A DNA stretch of 64,000 nucleotides from Epibacterium sp. Ofav1-8 (lineage in GTDB: Bacteria; Pseudomonadota; Alphaproteobacteria; Rhodobacterales; Rhodobacteraceae). A program made the position numbers and the translations under genes. Numbering within the stretch: the stretch's first letter is position 1; every line of letters begins with the position of its first letter. The stretch covers positions 1 to 64,000 of the forward strand of contig NZ_JAKRFD010000017.1 in assembly GCF_022348185.1 (NCBI RefSeq), in the 5' to 3' direction. Positions 1 through 9,064 of this stretch are shown here, piece after piece. The notes below the pieces were generated by a model that saw only the letters and a list, made by a program, of their open reading frames with translations, was not told where the DNA came from and did no database searches.

Positions 1-421
1 CGCTTGGCAGGGTGCCCGGCGTCTGACCGGCGCCAAAGCCCCAGAGGTCGATCAACGCCCCCACGGTGACGTCAAAGGCACCGTCGCTGGCCATATGCAC
101 ATCCTGCGCGGCCTGCATCACATGGTGCAGCTCGGAGGAAACAGCGACATCCGCGCCCTGGGCCGCCGCATTGAAGCGCGAAATCTCGGAGCCCGCATCC
201 CAGTTCGACATCTGGCGATTGACCTGCGCCAATGCCTGATCGACAGCGCCTTGCAGCTCTGCCTTGTCGATGGATTTGCTGTGATCGACAGCGACGATCG
301 AGTAGCTGGTGCCCATCGTCAGCCCGCTGAGTTCCAGCAGGGACCATCCTTTCTTGCAAGCCATCAGTGCAAGTGGCATGACGATGAAGCTACGGCGAGA
401 AAGGAGAAGAGGGTTCGACAA
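1..421 (-). CDS. apbE: FAD:protein FMN transferase ApbE (partial, C-terminus off the left edge)
   Basis: ApbE covalently attaches FMN from FAD to Thr residues of flavoproteins, here presumably NqrB and NqrC of the divergent operon. The 140 visible residues carry the family pattern: MGTSYSI near residue 36 and an NWDAGSEISRFN block typical of the region after the first helix. I start it at TTG (421-419), eight bases after GGAG, because this gives a twin-arginine lipoprotein leader: SRRSFIV followed by a lipobox LMAC, so the enzyme would be an exported, membrane-anchored lipoprotein. An in-frame TAG lies just upstream. An internal ATG (378-376) would cut the leader in half. The catalytic C-terminal region lies outside the window. 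Periplasmic ApbE fits known NqrB/NqrC topology. Confidence 0.85.
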   Translation of the reverse strand, partial: MSNPLLLSRRSFIVMPLALMACKKGWSLLELSGLTMGTSYSIVAVDHSKSIDKAELQGAVDQALAQVNRQMSNWDAGSEISRFNAAAQGADVAVSSELHHVMQAAQDVHMASDGAFDVTVGALIDLWGFGAGQTPGTLPS

Positions 422-590
422 GGGCCTACTCCGCTAATGCTGCTAGTTGTTGGACGCGTTGTTCCCGAGAGCTTCTGGGGCAGAAAGAACCCGGGTTCAA
501 CAGTAAATTGGAAAATTTCCGTCTAAAGAACTTTCAAACCGCGTCGCAGTAACGCATAAGAGCGCCGGAAAATGGACAGGACATGAAGAC
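422..590. promoter_or_regulatory. Divergent apbE / nqrA intergenic region
   Basis: This gap must hold the promoters of both apbE and the nqr operon. The only structured element I can point to is an 11-bp perfect palindrome, GGAAAATTTCC, at 510-520. No convincing -35/-10 pair was found in either direction, so the palindrome is only a candidate regulator site. Confidence 0.3.
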
Positions 591-1934
591 GTGCAGCAAC
601 ATTCGTTGAAAAAAGGTCTCGATGTTCCGGTGCTGGGGGCACCTGACAACAAGATCGAAGAGGCAGCAGAAGTCCGGACCGTCGCCGTCCTCGGACAGGA
701 TTATATCGGGCTGAAACCCCGGCTTTCGGTTCAGGAAGGCGACGTCATTGCCGCAGGCGCCCCGGTGTTTGCGCATAAGGATACGCCCGAGGTTTTGGTG
801 ACCGCCCCCGCGTCGGGCCGGGTGAAGGCGATCAACCGCGGCGCTCGTCGGGTGCTTGTCAGCGTCGAGATCGAGGTCGACGACGCCGCAGCCGAACCGG
901 TGGATTTCTCTGCCGTCGGTGATGACAGCACGGCGCAGGGGCTGCGGGAAAAACTATGCACGGCCGGTCTCTGGACCGCGTTTCGCACCCGTCCCTATTC
1001 CAAGGTGCCCGCCCCGGACAGCAGCCCGGCGGCGATCTATGTCACCGCCATGGACAGCGAACCGCTGTCGGGGGATGCCGCCACCATCATCAACGACCAG
1101 CCCGAAGCCTTTGCCAAGGGTCTGGCTGCGGTGACCGTGCTCACCGAGGGCAAGACCTACCTCTGCCAGGACAGCGGTGCGACGATCCCCGGCGCCGAAC
1201 TGGCCAGCGTGACCCCGGTGGGCTTTTCCGGCCCCCACCCGGCGGGTCTGGCCGGCACTCACATGCATTTCCTGGAGCCCCCGTCGGCAGAGAAAACCGT
1301 CTGGACCATCGGCTATCACGATGTGATCGCCATTGGCCGTCTGTTGCAGACCGGCCGGCTGGACAGCAGCCGCGTGATCGCGCTCACCGGTCCCGAATGC
1401 AGCCGTCCCCGGCTCATACGCAGCCGCGATGGCGCGTCGATGACCGATCTCTGCGCCAAGGATCTCTCTGGCGGCACGCCGATTCGGGTGATTTCCGGCT
1501 CCATCCTTTCGGGCCGCGCCGGCGACGGTGCCACCGCCTATCTGGGGCGCTACGCCCGTCAGATCACCCTGATCAAGGAAGACCACGACCAGATCCCGAT
1601 GGGCTGGATTCGTCCGATGGCCTCGAAATACGCGGTGCAGCCGGTACTCGGCTCGGCCTTTTCCAAGAAACTCTATGCGCTGACCTCGAACCTCAACGGC
1701 GGCCGCCGCGCCATGGTGCCAATCGGCACCTTTGAACAGCTGATGCCGCAGGATTTCCTGCCCACACAGCTGTTGCGGGCGCTGCTGGTGATGGACACCG
1801 ATCAGGCCCAGGCGCTGGGTGCGCTTGAACTGGACGAAGAAGACCTCGGGCTCTGCGGTTTTGCCTGCCCGGCCAAATATGAATATGGCCTCGCCCTGCG
1901 CGACAGCCTCAGCAAGATCGAAAGAGAGGGATAG
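591..1934 (+). CDS. nqrA: Na+-translocating NADH:quinone reductase subunit A
   Basis: NqrA is the cytoplasmic, cofactor-free subunit of the sodium pump Na+-NQR and contributes to the quinone site. The 447-residue length matches the family (about 445-450) and the N-terminus (KKGLDVPVLGAP) matches the usual KGLDLPIAGAP pattern. The GTG at 591 is the only workable start: two nearby ATGs (572, 583) lead into short dead frames and no in-frame start lies further upstream. It opens a six-gene operon, nqrABCDEF, with gaps or overlaps of a few bases. No membrane segment is seen, as expected for NqrA. Confidence 0.95.
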   Translation: MQQHSLKKGLDVPVLGAPDNKIEEAAEVRTVAVLGQDYIGLKPRLSVQEGDVIAAGAPVFAHKDTPEVLVTAPASGRVKAINRGARRVLVSVEIEVDDAAAEPVDFSAVGDDSTAQGLREKLCTAGLWTAFRTRPYSKVPAPDSSPAAIYVTAMDSEPLSGDAATIINDQPEAFAKGLAAVTVLTEGKTYLCQDSGATIPGAELASVTPVGFSGPHPAGLAGTHMHFLEPPSAEKTVWTIGYHDVIAIGRLLQTGRLDSSRVIALTGPECSRPRLIRSRDGASMTDLCAKDLSGGTPIRVISGSILSGRAGDGATAYLGRYARQITLIKEDHDQIPMGWIRPMASKYAVQPVLGSAFSKKLYALTSNLNGGRRAMVPIGTFEQLMPQDFLPTQLLRALLVMDTDQAQALGALELDEEDLGLCGFACPAKYEYGLALRDSLSKIEREG

Positions 1935-1938
1935 GACT

Positions 1939-3138
1939 TTGGGTCTTCGCAATTTCTTTGATCGCATCGAGCCGCAATTCCTGAAGGGTGGCCGGTACGA
2001 AAAATTCTTCCCCATCTACGAGATGGTGGAGAGCTTCATCTACACGCCCAAGACGGTGACCACCGTCGCGCCGCATGCCCGTTCCTATATCGATATGAAG
2101 CGGATCATGACCTATGTGGTGCTGGCGACCATCCCCTGCATCCTGTTCGGTATGTACAACACCGGTCTGCAGACCAATATGGCGATTGCCGAATACGGTG
2201 CGTCGGGCTGGCGCGCCGCCATCATCGAGACGCTGGGCATCGGCTTTGATCCCAACAACCCCTTTGCCAATATCATGCACGGGTTGCTGTATTTCCTGCC
2301 GATCTACATCGTGACGCTGGTTGCCGGTGGTATTTTCGAGGTGATCTTTGCCGTGGTGCGTGGTCACGAGGTCAACGAGGGCTTCCTCGTCACCTCCATG
2401 CTCTACACGCTGATCCTGCCTGCAACGACGCCCCTGTGGCAGGTGGCGCTTGGCATCATCTTTGGTGTGGTGATCGGCAAGGAGGTCTTTGGCGGCACCG
2501 GCAAGAACTTCCTCAACCCGGCCCTGGTCGGTCGGGCGTTCCTCTACTTTGCCTATCCCGCCTATATGTCCGGTGAATCGGTCTGGACGCCCGTGGACGG
2601 GTTTTCCGGCGCCACCGCATTGGCGATCGGCGCCTCCGAGGGCCACGCGGCCCTGCCAGAGCGCGGGATCGAATGGATGGACGCCTTTGTCGGCACCATT
2701 CAGGGCTCCTTTGGCGAAACCTCGACCCTTGCGATCCTGATCGGTCTCGCCTTCCTGCTGATCGTCAAGATTGCCAACTGGCGGCTGATCGTCGGGTGTC
2801 TCGGAGGCATGATCGCCTTTTCGACACTGCTGAACTGGATCGGTTCCGACACCAACCCGATGTTTGCGATGCCCTGGTACTGGCACCTCGTGATCGGCGG
2901 CTATGCCTTTGGCCTTGCCTTCATGGTGACCGAACCGGTCTCCGCCTCGCACACCAACCTCGGCCGCTACATCTACGGCGCGCTCATCGGGTTCATGGTG
3001 GTGATGATCCGCGTCATCAACCCCGCCTTCCCCGAAGGCATGATGCTGGCGATCCTGTTTGGCAACGTCTTTGCCCCGCTGATCGACTACTTCGTCGTGC
3101 AGGCCAACATCAAACGGAGGGCCAAGCGCAATGTCTGA
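1939..3138 (+). CDS. nqrB: Na+-NQR subunit B, covalent-FMN membrane subunit
   Basis: NqrB is the large polytopic subunit that carries covalent FMN and riboflavin and takes part in Na+ transport. I start it at TTG 1939, not at an upstream in-frame ATG inside nqrA: the TTG follows GAGAGGG and gives MGLRNFFDRIEPQFLKGG, the expected NqrB N-terminus. The protein is then 399 residues with about ten hydrophobic helices. The flavinylation motif DGFSGAT is present, with T226 as the predicted FMN site. It begins four bases after the nqrA stop and overlaps nqrC by 8 bases. Confidence 0.95.
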   Translation: MGLRNFFDRIEPQFLKGGRYEKFFPIYEMVESFIYTPKTVTTVAPHARSYIDMKRIMTYVVLATIPCILFGMYNTGLQTNMAIAEYGASGWRAAIIETLGIGFDPNNPFANIMHGLLYFLPIYIVTLVAGGIFEVIFAVVRGHEVNEGFLVTSMLYTLILPATTPLWQVALGIIFGVVIGKEVFGGTGKNFLNPALVGRAFLYFAYPAYMSGESVWTPVDGFSGATALAIGASEGHAALPERGIEWMDAFVGTIQGSFGETSTLAILIGLAFLLIVKIANWRLIVGCLGGMIAFSTLLNWIGSDTNPMFAMPWYWHLVIGGYAFGLAFMVTEPVSASHTNLGRYIYGALIGFMVVMIRVINPAFPEGMMLAILFGNVFAPLIDYFVVQANIKRRAKRNV

Positions 3139-3943
3139 TGCAAACCAGCAAAAAGGCCTGATCCGCCGCTTCCTCGACGCGCCGCCGGATTCGGTTGGCA
3201 AGACCGTCTTTGTGGCTGTGACCCTCTGCCTTGTGGCCTCCATGATCGTGTCCGCCGCCGCCGTGGCCCTGCGTCCGGTGCAAGAGGAAAACAAGCTGCG
3301 CGACAAGCGCATCAACGTCCTCCAGGTCGCAGGTGTCTATGACGAAAACGTGCCGGTGGCCGAAGCCTTTGCCGCGTTTGAACCGCATGTGCTGGATCTG
3401 TCGACCGGCGAATACACCGACCAGTTCGACATCGAGACCTTCGATGCGCTGGCGGCCTCGGATGACCCGGCCATCGTGCGGGCGCTGGACGAAGACCCCG
3501 CCGGTCTGGGCGGCACCATGCAGGCCTATCGCATGGTCTACGTGCTGCGCGACGATGCGGGCGCGGTCGACAAGGTGGTGCTGCCGATCGAGGGCTATGG
3601 CCTGTGGTCGACGCTCTATGGCTTCATCGCGCTCGAGGAAAACGGCAACGACATCTTCGGCTTGCAGTTCTACCAGCACGGCGAAACGCCGGGCCTCGGC
3701 GCCGAAGTGGACAACCCGCGCTGGAAAGCGCTGTGGAACGGCAAGAAGCTCTTCACCGAGGACGGCCAGCTGGCGATCACCGTGGCCAAGGCCGCACCGC
3801 CCGCTGGTCAGGACTACCACGTCGATGCGCTGGCCGGTGCGACACTGACATCTGTTGGCGTCGACAATCTGGTGAAATTCTGGATGGGCGAAGCCGGCTA
3901 TGGCGCCTTCCTTGAGCGGCTCAAAGCAGGAGAGATCGACTGA
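3131..3943 (+). CDS. nqrC: Na+-NQR subunit C, covalent-FMN periplasmic subunit
   Basis: NqrC holds a covalently bound FMN in a domain facing the periplasm and passes electrons within Na+-NQR. The 270-residue protein has one N-terminal membrane helix at about residues 22-47 followed by a soluble domain. The flavinylation segment reads DALAGAT with T238 as the acceptor. The residue three before the Thr is Ala rather than the Ser or Thr common in ApbE targets; the Asp, Gly, Ala and Thr are kept. It overlaps nqrB by 8 bases and nqrD by one (TGATG), pointing to translational coupling. Confidence 0.95.
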   Translation: MSDANQQKGLIRRFLDAPPDSVGKTVFVAVTLCLVASMIVSAAAVALRPVQEENKLRDKRINVLQVAGVYDENVPVAEAFAAFEPHVLDLSTGEYTDQFDIETFDALAASDDPAIVRALDEDPAGLGGTMQAYRMVYVLRDDAGAVDKVVLPIEGYGLWSTLYGFIALEENGNDIFGLQFYQHGETPGLGAEVDNPRWKALWNGKKLFTEDGQLAITVAKAAPPAGQDYHVDALAGATLTSVGVDNLVKFWMGEAGYGAFLERLKAGEID

Positions 3944-4596
3944 TGGCACAAACCTATCGTTCGCAACTTGTCGATCCGCTGGTCGACAACAACCCGATCA
4001 CGCTACAGGTGCTTGGTATCTGTTCGGCGCTGGCCGTGACATCCTCGATGCAGGTGGCCTTTGTGATGGCGCTGGCGGTGACCCTGGTGACGGGTTTTTC
4101 ATCCTTGTTCATCTCGATGCTGCGCAACCAGATCCCCTCCTCGATCCGGATCATCGTGCAGATGGTGATCATTGCGTCCCTGGTGATCCTGGTGGATCAG
4201 CTCCTGAAGGCCTATGCCTATGAAATCTCCAAGACGCTTTCGGTCTTTGTGGGTCTCATCATCACCAACTGTATCGTCATGGGCCGCGCCGAAGCCTTTG
4301 CGATGAAGAACCCGCCAGTGGCGAGCTTCATCGACGGGGTCGGCAACGGTCTGGGCTACGGGCTCCTGCTGATGATCGTCGCCTTCTTCCGCGAGCTGTT
4401 TGGCGCGGGCTCCCTGTTTGGCGTCACCATCCTGGAGACCGTGAACAATGGCGGCTGGTATGTGCCAAACGGTATGTTGCTGCTGCCGCCCTCGGCCTTC
4501 TTCGTCATTGGTCTGCTGATCTGGGGCATCCGCACCTGGAAACCGGCACAGGTCGAAGAGCGCGAATATAAAATTCAGACGGTGGAGGCACACTGA
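3943..4596 (+). CDS. nqrD: Na+-NQR subunit D
   Basis: NqrD is a small integral membrane subunit homologous to RnfE. The 217 residues form about six hydrophobic helices. C27 (GICSAL) and a second Cys in TNCIVMGR match the conserved cysteines which, with those of NqrE, ligate an iron-sulfur centre in the middle of the membrane. The start codon overlaps the nqrC stop by one base and the stop overlaps nqrE in the same way. Confidence 0.95.
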   Translation: MAQTYRSQLVDPLVDNNPITLQVLGICSALAVTSSMQVAFVMALAVTLVTGFSSLFISMLRNQIPSSIRIIVQMVIIASLVILVDQLLKAYAYEISKTLSVFVGLIITNCIVMGRAEAFAMKNPPVASFIDGVGNGLGYGLLLMIVAFFRELFGAGSLFGVTILETVNNGGWYVPNGMLLLPPSAFFVIGLLIWGIRTWKPAQVEEREYKIQTVEAH

Positions 4597-5204
4597 TGGA
4601 AGGATTGCTTTCCCTCGCGGTCAAGGCCGTATTTGTTGAGAACCTCGCCCTGTCGTTCTTCCTCGGCATGTGTACCTTTCTCGCCGTGTCGAAAAAGATC
4701 TCGACCGCGATCGGGCTGGGTATCTCGGTCATGTTGGTGCAGGGCATCACCGTGCCTGCCAACAACCTGATCCTGACCTATCTGCTGGCGCCGGGTGCGC
4801 TGGCCTGGGCCGGGTTCCCGGATGTGGATCTGACCTTCCTTGGCCTGATCTCCTATATCGGTGTGATCGCGGCCATGGTGCAGATCCTCGAGATGCTGCT
4901 CGATAAGTATTTCCCGCCGCTCTACAACGCGCTTGGGGTCTTTCTGCCGCTCATCACAGTGAACTGCGCCATCCTGGGTGGCTCGCTCTTCATGGTGGAG
5001 CGCAGCTATGACTTTGCCGAAGCCACCACCTACGGTCTGTCCTCCGGGTTCGGTTGGGCGCTTGCGATCACCGCCATGGCGGGTGTGCGCGAAAAGCTGA
5101 AATACTCCGACATTCCCGACGGGCTTCAGGGTCTCGGAATCACCTTCATCACCGCAGGTCTGATGGCGATGGCCTTCATGTCCTTCAGCGGCGTGAAACT
5201 CTGA
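4596..5204 (+). CDS. nqrE: Na+-NQR subunit E
   Basis: NqrE is the partner of NqrD, homologous to RnfA, with about six membrane helices in 202 residues (family length about 198-202). The conserved cysteines lie in [13 protein letters not shown] and TVNCAILGG; with the NqrD cysteines they hold the intramembrane Fe-S centre. The ATG overlaps the nqrD stop by one base. The gap to nqrF is 13 bases and contains a strong GAGAGGAG ribosome site. Confidence 0.95.
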   Translation: MEGLLSLAVKAVFVENLALSFFLGMCTFLAVSKKISTAIGLGISVMLVQGITVPANNLILTYLLAPGALAWAGFPDVDLTFLGLISYIGVIAAMVQILEMLLDKYFPPLYNALGVFLPLITVNCAILGGSLFMVERSYDFAEATTYGLSSGFGWALAITAMAGVREKLKYSDIPDGLQGLGITFITAGLMAMAFMSFSGVKL

Positions 5205-5217
5205 GAGGAGCGCAGAC

Positions 5218-6441
5218 GTGACTACATTCGGACTAGGCGTTCTCCTGTTCACATTGATCGTTGTCGCACTGGTGACGATCATTCTGGCGGCCCGTTCCAA
5301 GCTCGTCAGCTCGGGCGATGTGAACATCACCATCAACGGTGAGAAAACCATCTCCGTTCCGGCGGGCGGCAAACTGCTGCAAACGCTGGCGGCCGAGAAA
5401 ATGTTCGTCCCCTCCGCCTGTGGCGGGGGCGGCACCTGTGCGCAATGCCGCGTGCGTGTGCATTCCGGGGGTGGGTCGATCCTGCCCACCGAAGAAAGCC
5501 ACATCACCAAGCGCGAAGCCTCCTGTGGCGACCGTCTGTCCTGTCAGGTCGCGGTCAAGCAGGACATGGACATCGAAGTGCCCGAAGAGGTGTTCGGCGT
5601 GAAAAAATGGGAGTGCACCGTGCGCTCCAATGAAAACGTCGCCACCTTCATCAAGAACCTGGTGCTGGAACTGCCAGAGGGCGAGGATGTGAACTTCCGC
5701 GCCGGTGGCTATATCCAGATCGAGGCCCCGGCGCACAAGCTGTCCTACAAGGACTTCGACGTCGAGGAAGAATACCGCCCCGATTGGGACAAGTTCAATC
5801 TGTGGCAGTATGAATCAACCGTCGATGAACCGATCGAGCGGGCCTATTCGATGGCCAACTACCCGGACGAAAAGGGCCTCATTATGCTCAACGTCCGCGT
5901 TGCCTCGCCGCCACCGGGTTCCACCGGTATTCCGCCCGGCCAGATGTCCTCGTATATCTTCAACCTGAAACCCGGTGACAAGGTCACTATCTCCGGCCCG
6001 TTTGGCGAATTCTTCGCCCGCGATACGCAAAAAGAGATGGTCTTTATCGGCGGTGGTGCCGGTATGGCGCCGATGCGGTCGCACATCTTTGACCAGCTCA
6101 AGCGTCTGGAAAACCGCGACCGCAAGATCACCTTCTGGTACGGGGCGCGCTCCAAGCGCGAGATGTTCTTTGTCGAGGATTTCGACCAGCTGGCAGAAGA
6201 ATTCGACAATTTCGAGTGGCACGTGGCCCTCTCGGACGCGCTGCCGGAGGACGACTGGAAAGGCTACACCGGCTTCATCCACAACGTGCTCTACGAGGAA
6301 TACCTCAAGAACCACCCGGCGCCCGAGGACTGCGAGTTCTACATGTGTGGCCCGCCGATCATGAACCAGTCGGTGATCAACATGCTGCTGGAACTGGGCG
6401 TGGACCGCGAGGACATCATGCTCGACGATTTCGGCGGCTGA
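5218..6441 (+). CDS. nqrF: Na+-NQR subunit F, NADH-oxidising FAD/[2Fe-2S] subunit
   Basis: NqrF is the electron entry point: it oxidises NADH with FAD and passes electrons to a [2Fe-2S] cluster. In order: an N-terminal membrane anchor (residues 3-25), a ferredoxin domain with cluster ligands C68, C74, C77 and C109, an FAD-binding barrel with RAYSMANYP, and an NADH-binding domain with GGGAGMAP and YMCGPPIM. The length of 407 matches the family. The start is GTG after GAGAGGAG. This is the last gene of the operon; no nqrM (DUF539, a maturation factor in other bacteria) follows it. Confidence 0.96.
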   Translation: MTTFGLGVLLFTLIVVALVTIILAARSKLVSSGDVNITINGEKTISVPAGGKLLQTLAAEKMFVPSACGGGGTCAQCRVRVHSGGGSILPTEESHITKREASCGDRLSCQVAVKQDMDIEVPEEVFGVKKWECTVRSNENVATFIKNLVLELPEGEDVNFRAGGYIQIEAPAHKLSYKDFDVEEEYRPDWDKFNLWQYESTVDEPIERAYSMANYPDEKGLIMLNVRVASPPPGSTGIPPGQMSSYIFNLKPGDKVTISGPFGEFFARDTQKEMVFIGGGAGMAPMRSHIFDQLKRLENRDRKITFWYGARSKREMFFVEDFDQLAEEFDNFEWHVALSDALPEDDWKGYTGFIHNVLYEEYLKNHPAPEDCEFYMCGPPIMNQSVINMLLELGVDREDIMLDDFGG

Positions 6442-6483
6442 CACCACGCGCCGCAATCTGCGGACATGACATACGGATTACAG

Positions 6484-6505
6484 GGGGGCCATCGGCCCCC
6501 TTTTT
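6484..6505 (+). terminator. Rho-independent terminator of the nqr operon
   Basis: A 7-bp stem GGGGGCC/GGCCCCC with a three-base loop is followed directly by five T residues, 42 bases after the nqrF stop. It ends the nqr operon before the next gene. Confidence 0.9.
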
Positions 6506-6567
6506 CGTGGGACGGCCCCATCTGCCATGGCGAACCGTGTCGCAAACAGGCTTGACGGGGGACGTAT

Positions 6568-6623
6568 TTGACGCTGCATTATGTACACTCATAATATTAT
6601 TTGTAATGTACTTAATGTGCAGC
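6568..6623 (+). promoter_or_regulatory. Promoter and large dyad operator of the ammonia-lyase homologue
   Basis: A TTGACG box at 6568-6573 is followed after 16 bases by CATAAT (6590-6595). Overlapping it is a long imperfect dyad: left arm GCTGCATTATGTAC (6573-6586), right arm GTACTTAATGTGCAGC (6608-6623), with the perfect palindrome ATAATATTAT (6591-6600) near its centre. A dimeric repressor bound here would cover the promoter. No candidate regulator gene lies next to it. The start codon at 6661 has only a weak ribosome site. Confidence 0.55.
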
Positions 6624-6660
6624 CGGCGGGACACCCGCCCTCAACCATTGGAACAGCCAG

Positions 6661-8235
6661 ATGTCCGCCCACGCCGCTTTGTCCGCGCAGGACCATGTCC
6701 TGCTCGACCGTCCGCTCAGCCCCTTTGACATCGAACAGATTGCCAAAGGGGCCGATCTGGTGCTTTCGGACGCGGCCATCGCCCGGATCAAGGCGGCCCG
6801 CGACATCGTGGATGCGATCGTCGACCGGGGCATCCGCGGCTACGGCATCAACACCGGCGTCGGCGCGCTCTGCGATGTCATCATCGGACCGGCGGATCAG
6901 TCAGCACTGTCCCATAACATCCTGTTCAGCCACGCCTGCGGTGTTGGCGCGCCCCTGCCCCCGGATGCGGCCCGGGCGATCATGGCGGCTCAGATCAACA
7001 ACTTCTGTCATGGCCGCTCCGGTGTCCGCTGGGAAACGGTGGAGACGCTGCTGGCACTGCTGAATGCCGGGATCACGCCGGTGATGCCGTCGCAGGGGTC
7101 GGTGGGCTATCTGGTGCATTCGGCCTGCATCGGATTGCTGGTGATCGGCGAAGGCGAGGCCATGCTGAACGGGGACCGGATCAGCGGCGCCCAGGCCCTG
7201 CGCCACATCGGGCGGGCACCGCTGAAGCTTGGCGCCAAAGAGGGGCTGAGTCTGGTCAACGGCACCCCCTGCGCAACCGGCCTCGCCGCGCTGGCCTTTG
7301 CCCGCCTGTCGCGCCTGGTCGATTGGGCCGATGCCGCTGCCGCCTTCAGCTATGAGCTGCTGGGGCGGCAAAGCGACCCGTTCGAGGAACAGGGCCTCGG
7401 CCTGCGCATGTCGGAGGGGATGCGCACCTCGGCCAATACGGTGCGGACCTGGCTCAGCGGGCGCGGCCATGTCGCGGCAGATCGCGCCCGCACCCAGGAT
7501 CCGCTCAGCCTGCGCGCGGTGCCGCAGGTACACGGCAGCGTCCGCGACGAGCTGGGCAATATCGCCGAGATCCTGCGCAACGAATTGCACAGCGTCACCG
7601 ACAATCCCGTGGTCTGCGGCAGCCCGGAGGCGCCGGTGGTCTCCAGCCAGGCCAATGCGGTGGGCGCGGCCATCGGTTTTGCGGCGGACCGGCTGGCGAT
7701 GATCGCGGCCCAGCTCGGCGCGATTTCCGAACGCCGCATCGACCGGATGGTCAATCCACTGGTCAGCGACCTGCCGCCGTTCCTCAGCGCCGACGGTGGC
7801 CGCTGCTCCGGCCTGATGATCGCGCAATATTCCGCCTCGGCCCTCTGTGGCGAAAACCGCCGCCTGTCGGTCCCCGCGAGCCTCGACGGCGGCGTCACAT
7901 CCGCCTTGCAGGAGGACATCCTGACCCACGCCACACCTGCTGCGGAAAAGGCCCTGCATGTGATGCAGAACCTGTTTTACATTCTGGCGATCGAATTGCT
8001 GTGCGGGGCGCAGGCGCGTGACCTGCATCCCCTCCGCGGCGGGGCGGAGGCCAATGCCCGACTGTACGCGCGTTTGCGCGGACGGGTGGCTGTCTATCAG
8101 GATGATCGCCCGCTCAACCGCGACATCGAAGATGTGGCGGCGCTGCTGCGCGACGAATGTGCCTGCGCCCCGGATCTTGCAGACCGCAGGCCCCTCAGAT
8201 CCGGTTCAGACGGTCTTCATCATCCACCACTGTAA
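6661..8235 (+). CDS. Histidine ammonia-lyase family protein lacking the MIO-forming Ala-Ser-Gly triad
   Basis: The 524-residue protein is plainly of the HAL/PAL/TAL fold: YGINTGVG (active-site Tyr), SHACGVGAPL, LVNGT (N200), SLR with R285, PQVHG, SERRIDRMVN, LPPFL and QED (E418) are all in place. Yet where family members read GSVG-ASG-DLAPLA, this one reads GSVG-YLVHSA after G149: exactly the three residues that cyclise to the electrophilic MIO cofactor are missing. The second catalytic Tyr (QDPYSLR in HAL) is Leu (L282). It therefore probably does not work as a classical ammonia-lyase; its substrate is unknown. No other hut gene is nearby, and its own promoter has a large dyad. Its last 41 bases overlap the convergent RES toxin gene. 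Confidence 0.8.
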   Translation: MSAHAALSAQDHVLLDRPLSPFDIEQIAKGADLVLSDAAIARIKAARDIVDAIVDRGIRGYGINTGVGALCDVIIGPADQSALSHNILFSHACGVGAPLPPDAARAIMAAQINNFCHGRSGVRWETVETLLALLNAGITPVMPSQGSVGYLVHSACIGLLVIGEGEAMLNGDRISGAQALRHIGRAPLKLGAKEGLSLVNGTPCATGLAALAFARLSRLVDWADAAAAFSYELLGRQSDPFEEQGLGLRMSEGMRTSANTVRTWLSGRGHVAADRARTQDPLSLRAVPQVHGSVRDELGNIAEILRNELHSVTDNPVVCGSPEAPVVSSQANAVGAAIGFAADRLAMIAAQLGAISERRIDRMVNPLVSDLPPFLSADGGRCSGLMIAQYSASALCGENRRLSVPASLDGGVTSALQEDILTHATPAAEKALHVMQNLFYILAIELLCGAQARDLHPLRGGAEANARLYARLRGRVAVYQDDRPLNRDIEDVAALLRDECACAPDLADRRPLRSGSDGLHHPPL

Positions 8236-8701
8236 GGTCCCCCGCATGCCAGCGCCACAGCACCAGGTTCAGACTGCTGTCACCGGTGCCGGGGGCAAAG
8301 CTGCGCACCAAAAGGCCCGCATACCCCGCGCCAATCAGGCTCCGGGCCAGATCCTGTGTCGGGACCTTTCGCCCATCGAGCATGGCCGCACGCCAGCCCG
8401 GGTCCGCCAGCCCGGCCGGTGTCATGCCCTGCCCCGCCAGCGCCTCCGTGTCGCGACTGTCGAATACCGGTCCCAGGTCGGCACGATACGAGACCAGCGT
8501 GGTCGGTTGCAGATCCCCCACCTGATTGGCCTCGCGCAGGGCCGTCGCCGGATCGAGCGCGGTATAGAGCGCGGCGCAGCCCTTCGGGTTGAAGCGGCCG
8601 CCGTAGCGCGCCGCCCCCACACCCGAGAGCGGCTCGCGCGCATAGACCGGGTTCAGCGCGCGATAGAGCGGCCCGTTGTAGTGCCCGTCTGTCAGGGGCA
8701 T
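8195..8701 (-). CDS. RES-domain toxin of a RES/Xre toxin-antitoxin pair
   Basis: RES toxins (MbcT/Res family) degrade cellular NAD+ and stop growth unless neutralised. The 168-residue protein has the family's pattern: YRALNP with R14, GGRFNPKG at about 35-41, ALYTALDPATALREA with Y46 and E57, and a later RSF segment. The ATG overlaps the antitoxin stop by one base (TGATG), so the two are translationally coupled. The 3' end overlaps the convergent ammonia-lyase homologue by 41 bases. On a plasmid such a pair commonly acts as an addiction module. Confidence 0.85.
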   Translation of the reverse strand: MPLTDGHYNGPLYRALNPVYAREPLSGVGAARYGGRFNPKGCAALYTALDPATALREANQVGDLQPTTLVSYRADLGPVFDSRDTEALAGQGMTPAGLADPGWRAAMLDGRKVPTQDLARSLIGAGYAGLLVRSFAPGTGDSSLNLVLWRWHAGDLTVVDDEDRLNRI

Positions 8702-9051
8702 CAGGCGTAGACGCCCGCATCGACCGCGTCGATATACTCCAATACCGCCTGCGCCTTGCCGTCCTGGACCAGCTGCATCGCGGTGCGCCCGTCAAAACCC
8801 GCCAGCGGTTCGGAACGATACCAGGCATAGGCCATCAATTCGGAGCCGAACCGGGGCTGCACCTTGTTCAGCACCTCCACCAGCTCCCGCAGGCGCCGCT
8901 GGGTCTTGGCCGATTGCACCCGCGCCCGGCGCTGCAACGCATCCTTGCCAAGCCCCACGGTCATCGCCACTTCCTCGGAGGAGGTGCGCAGCACGGCTGC
9001 GATCTTGCGCGGGTCGAACAGCCCGCCATCCGCAAATTGCATGATCTGCAT
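8701..9051 (-). CDS. Xre/MbcA/ParS-type antitoxin of the RES toxin
   Basis: This protein carries an N-terminal Xre-like helix-turn-helix (about residues 12-60) and a C-terminal toxin-binding domain of the DUF2384 type (PRFGSELMAYAWYRSEPLAGF). It should bind and neutralise the RES toxin and repress its own promoter. I prefer the ATG at 9051 (116 residues) over the one at 9063 (120 residues). An ideal GGAGG sits five bases before 9051, whereas the predicted transcript starts only about ten bases before 9063. The toxin gene follows with a one-base overlap. Confidence 0.82.
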   Translation of the reverse strand: MQIMQFADGGLFDPRKIAAVLRTSSEEVAMTVGLGKDALQRRARVQSAKTQRRLRELVEVLNKVQPRFGSELMAYAWYRSEPLAGFDGRTAMQLVQDGKAQAVLEYIDAVDAGVYA

Positions 9052-9064
9052 CTCGACCTCCATA

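Noticed and set aside
6661-8235. Calling the lyase homologue hutH of a histidine utilisation operon
   Set aside because: The MIO triad is missing and no hutU, hutI, hutG or hutC gene is nearby.
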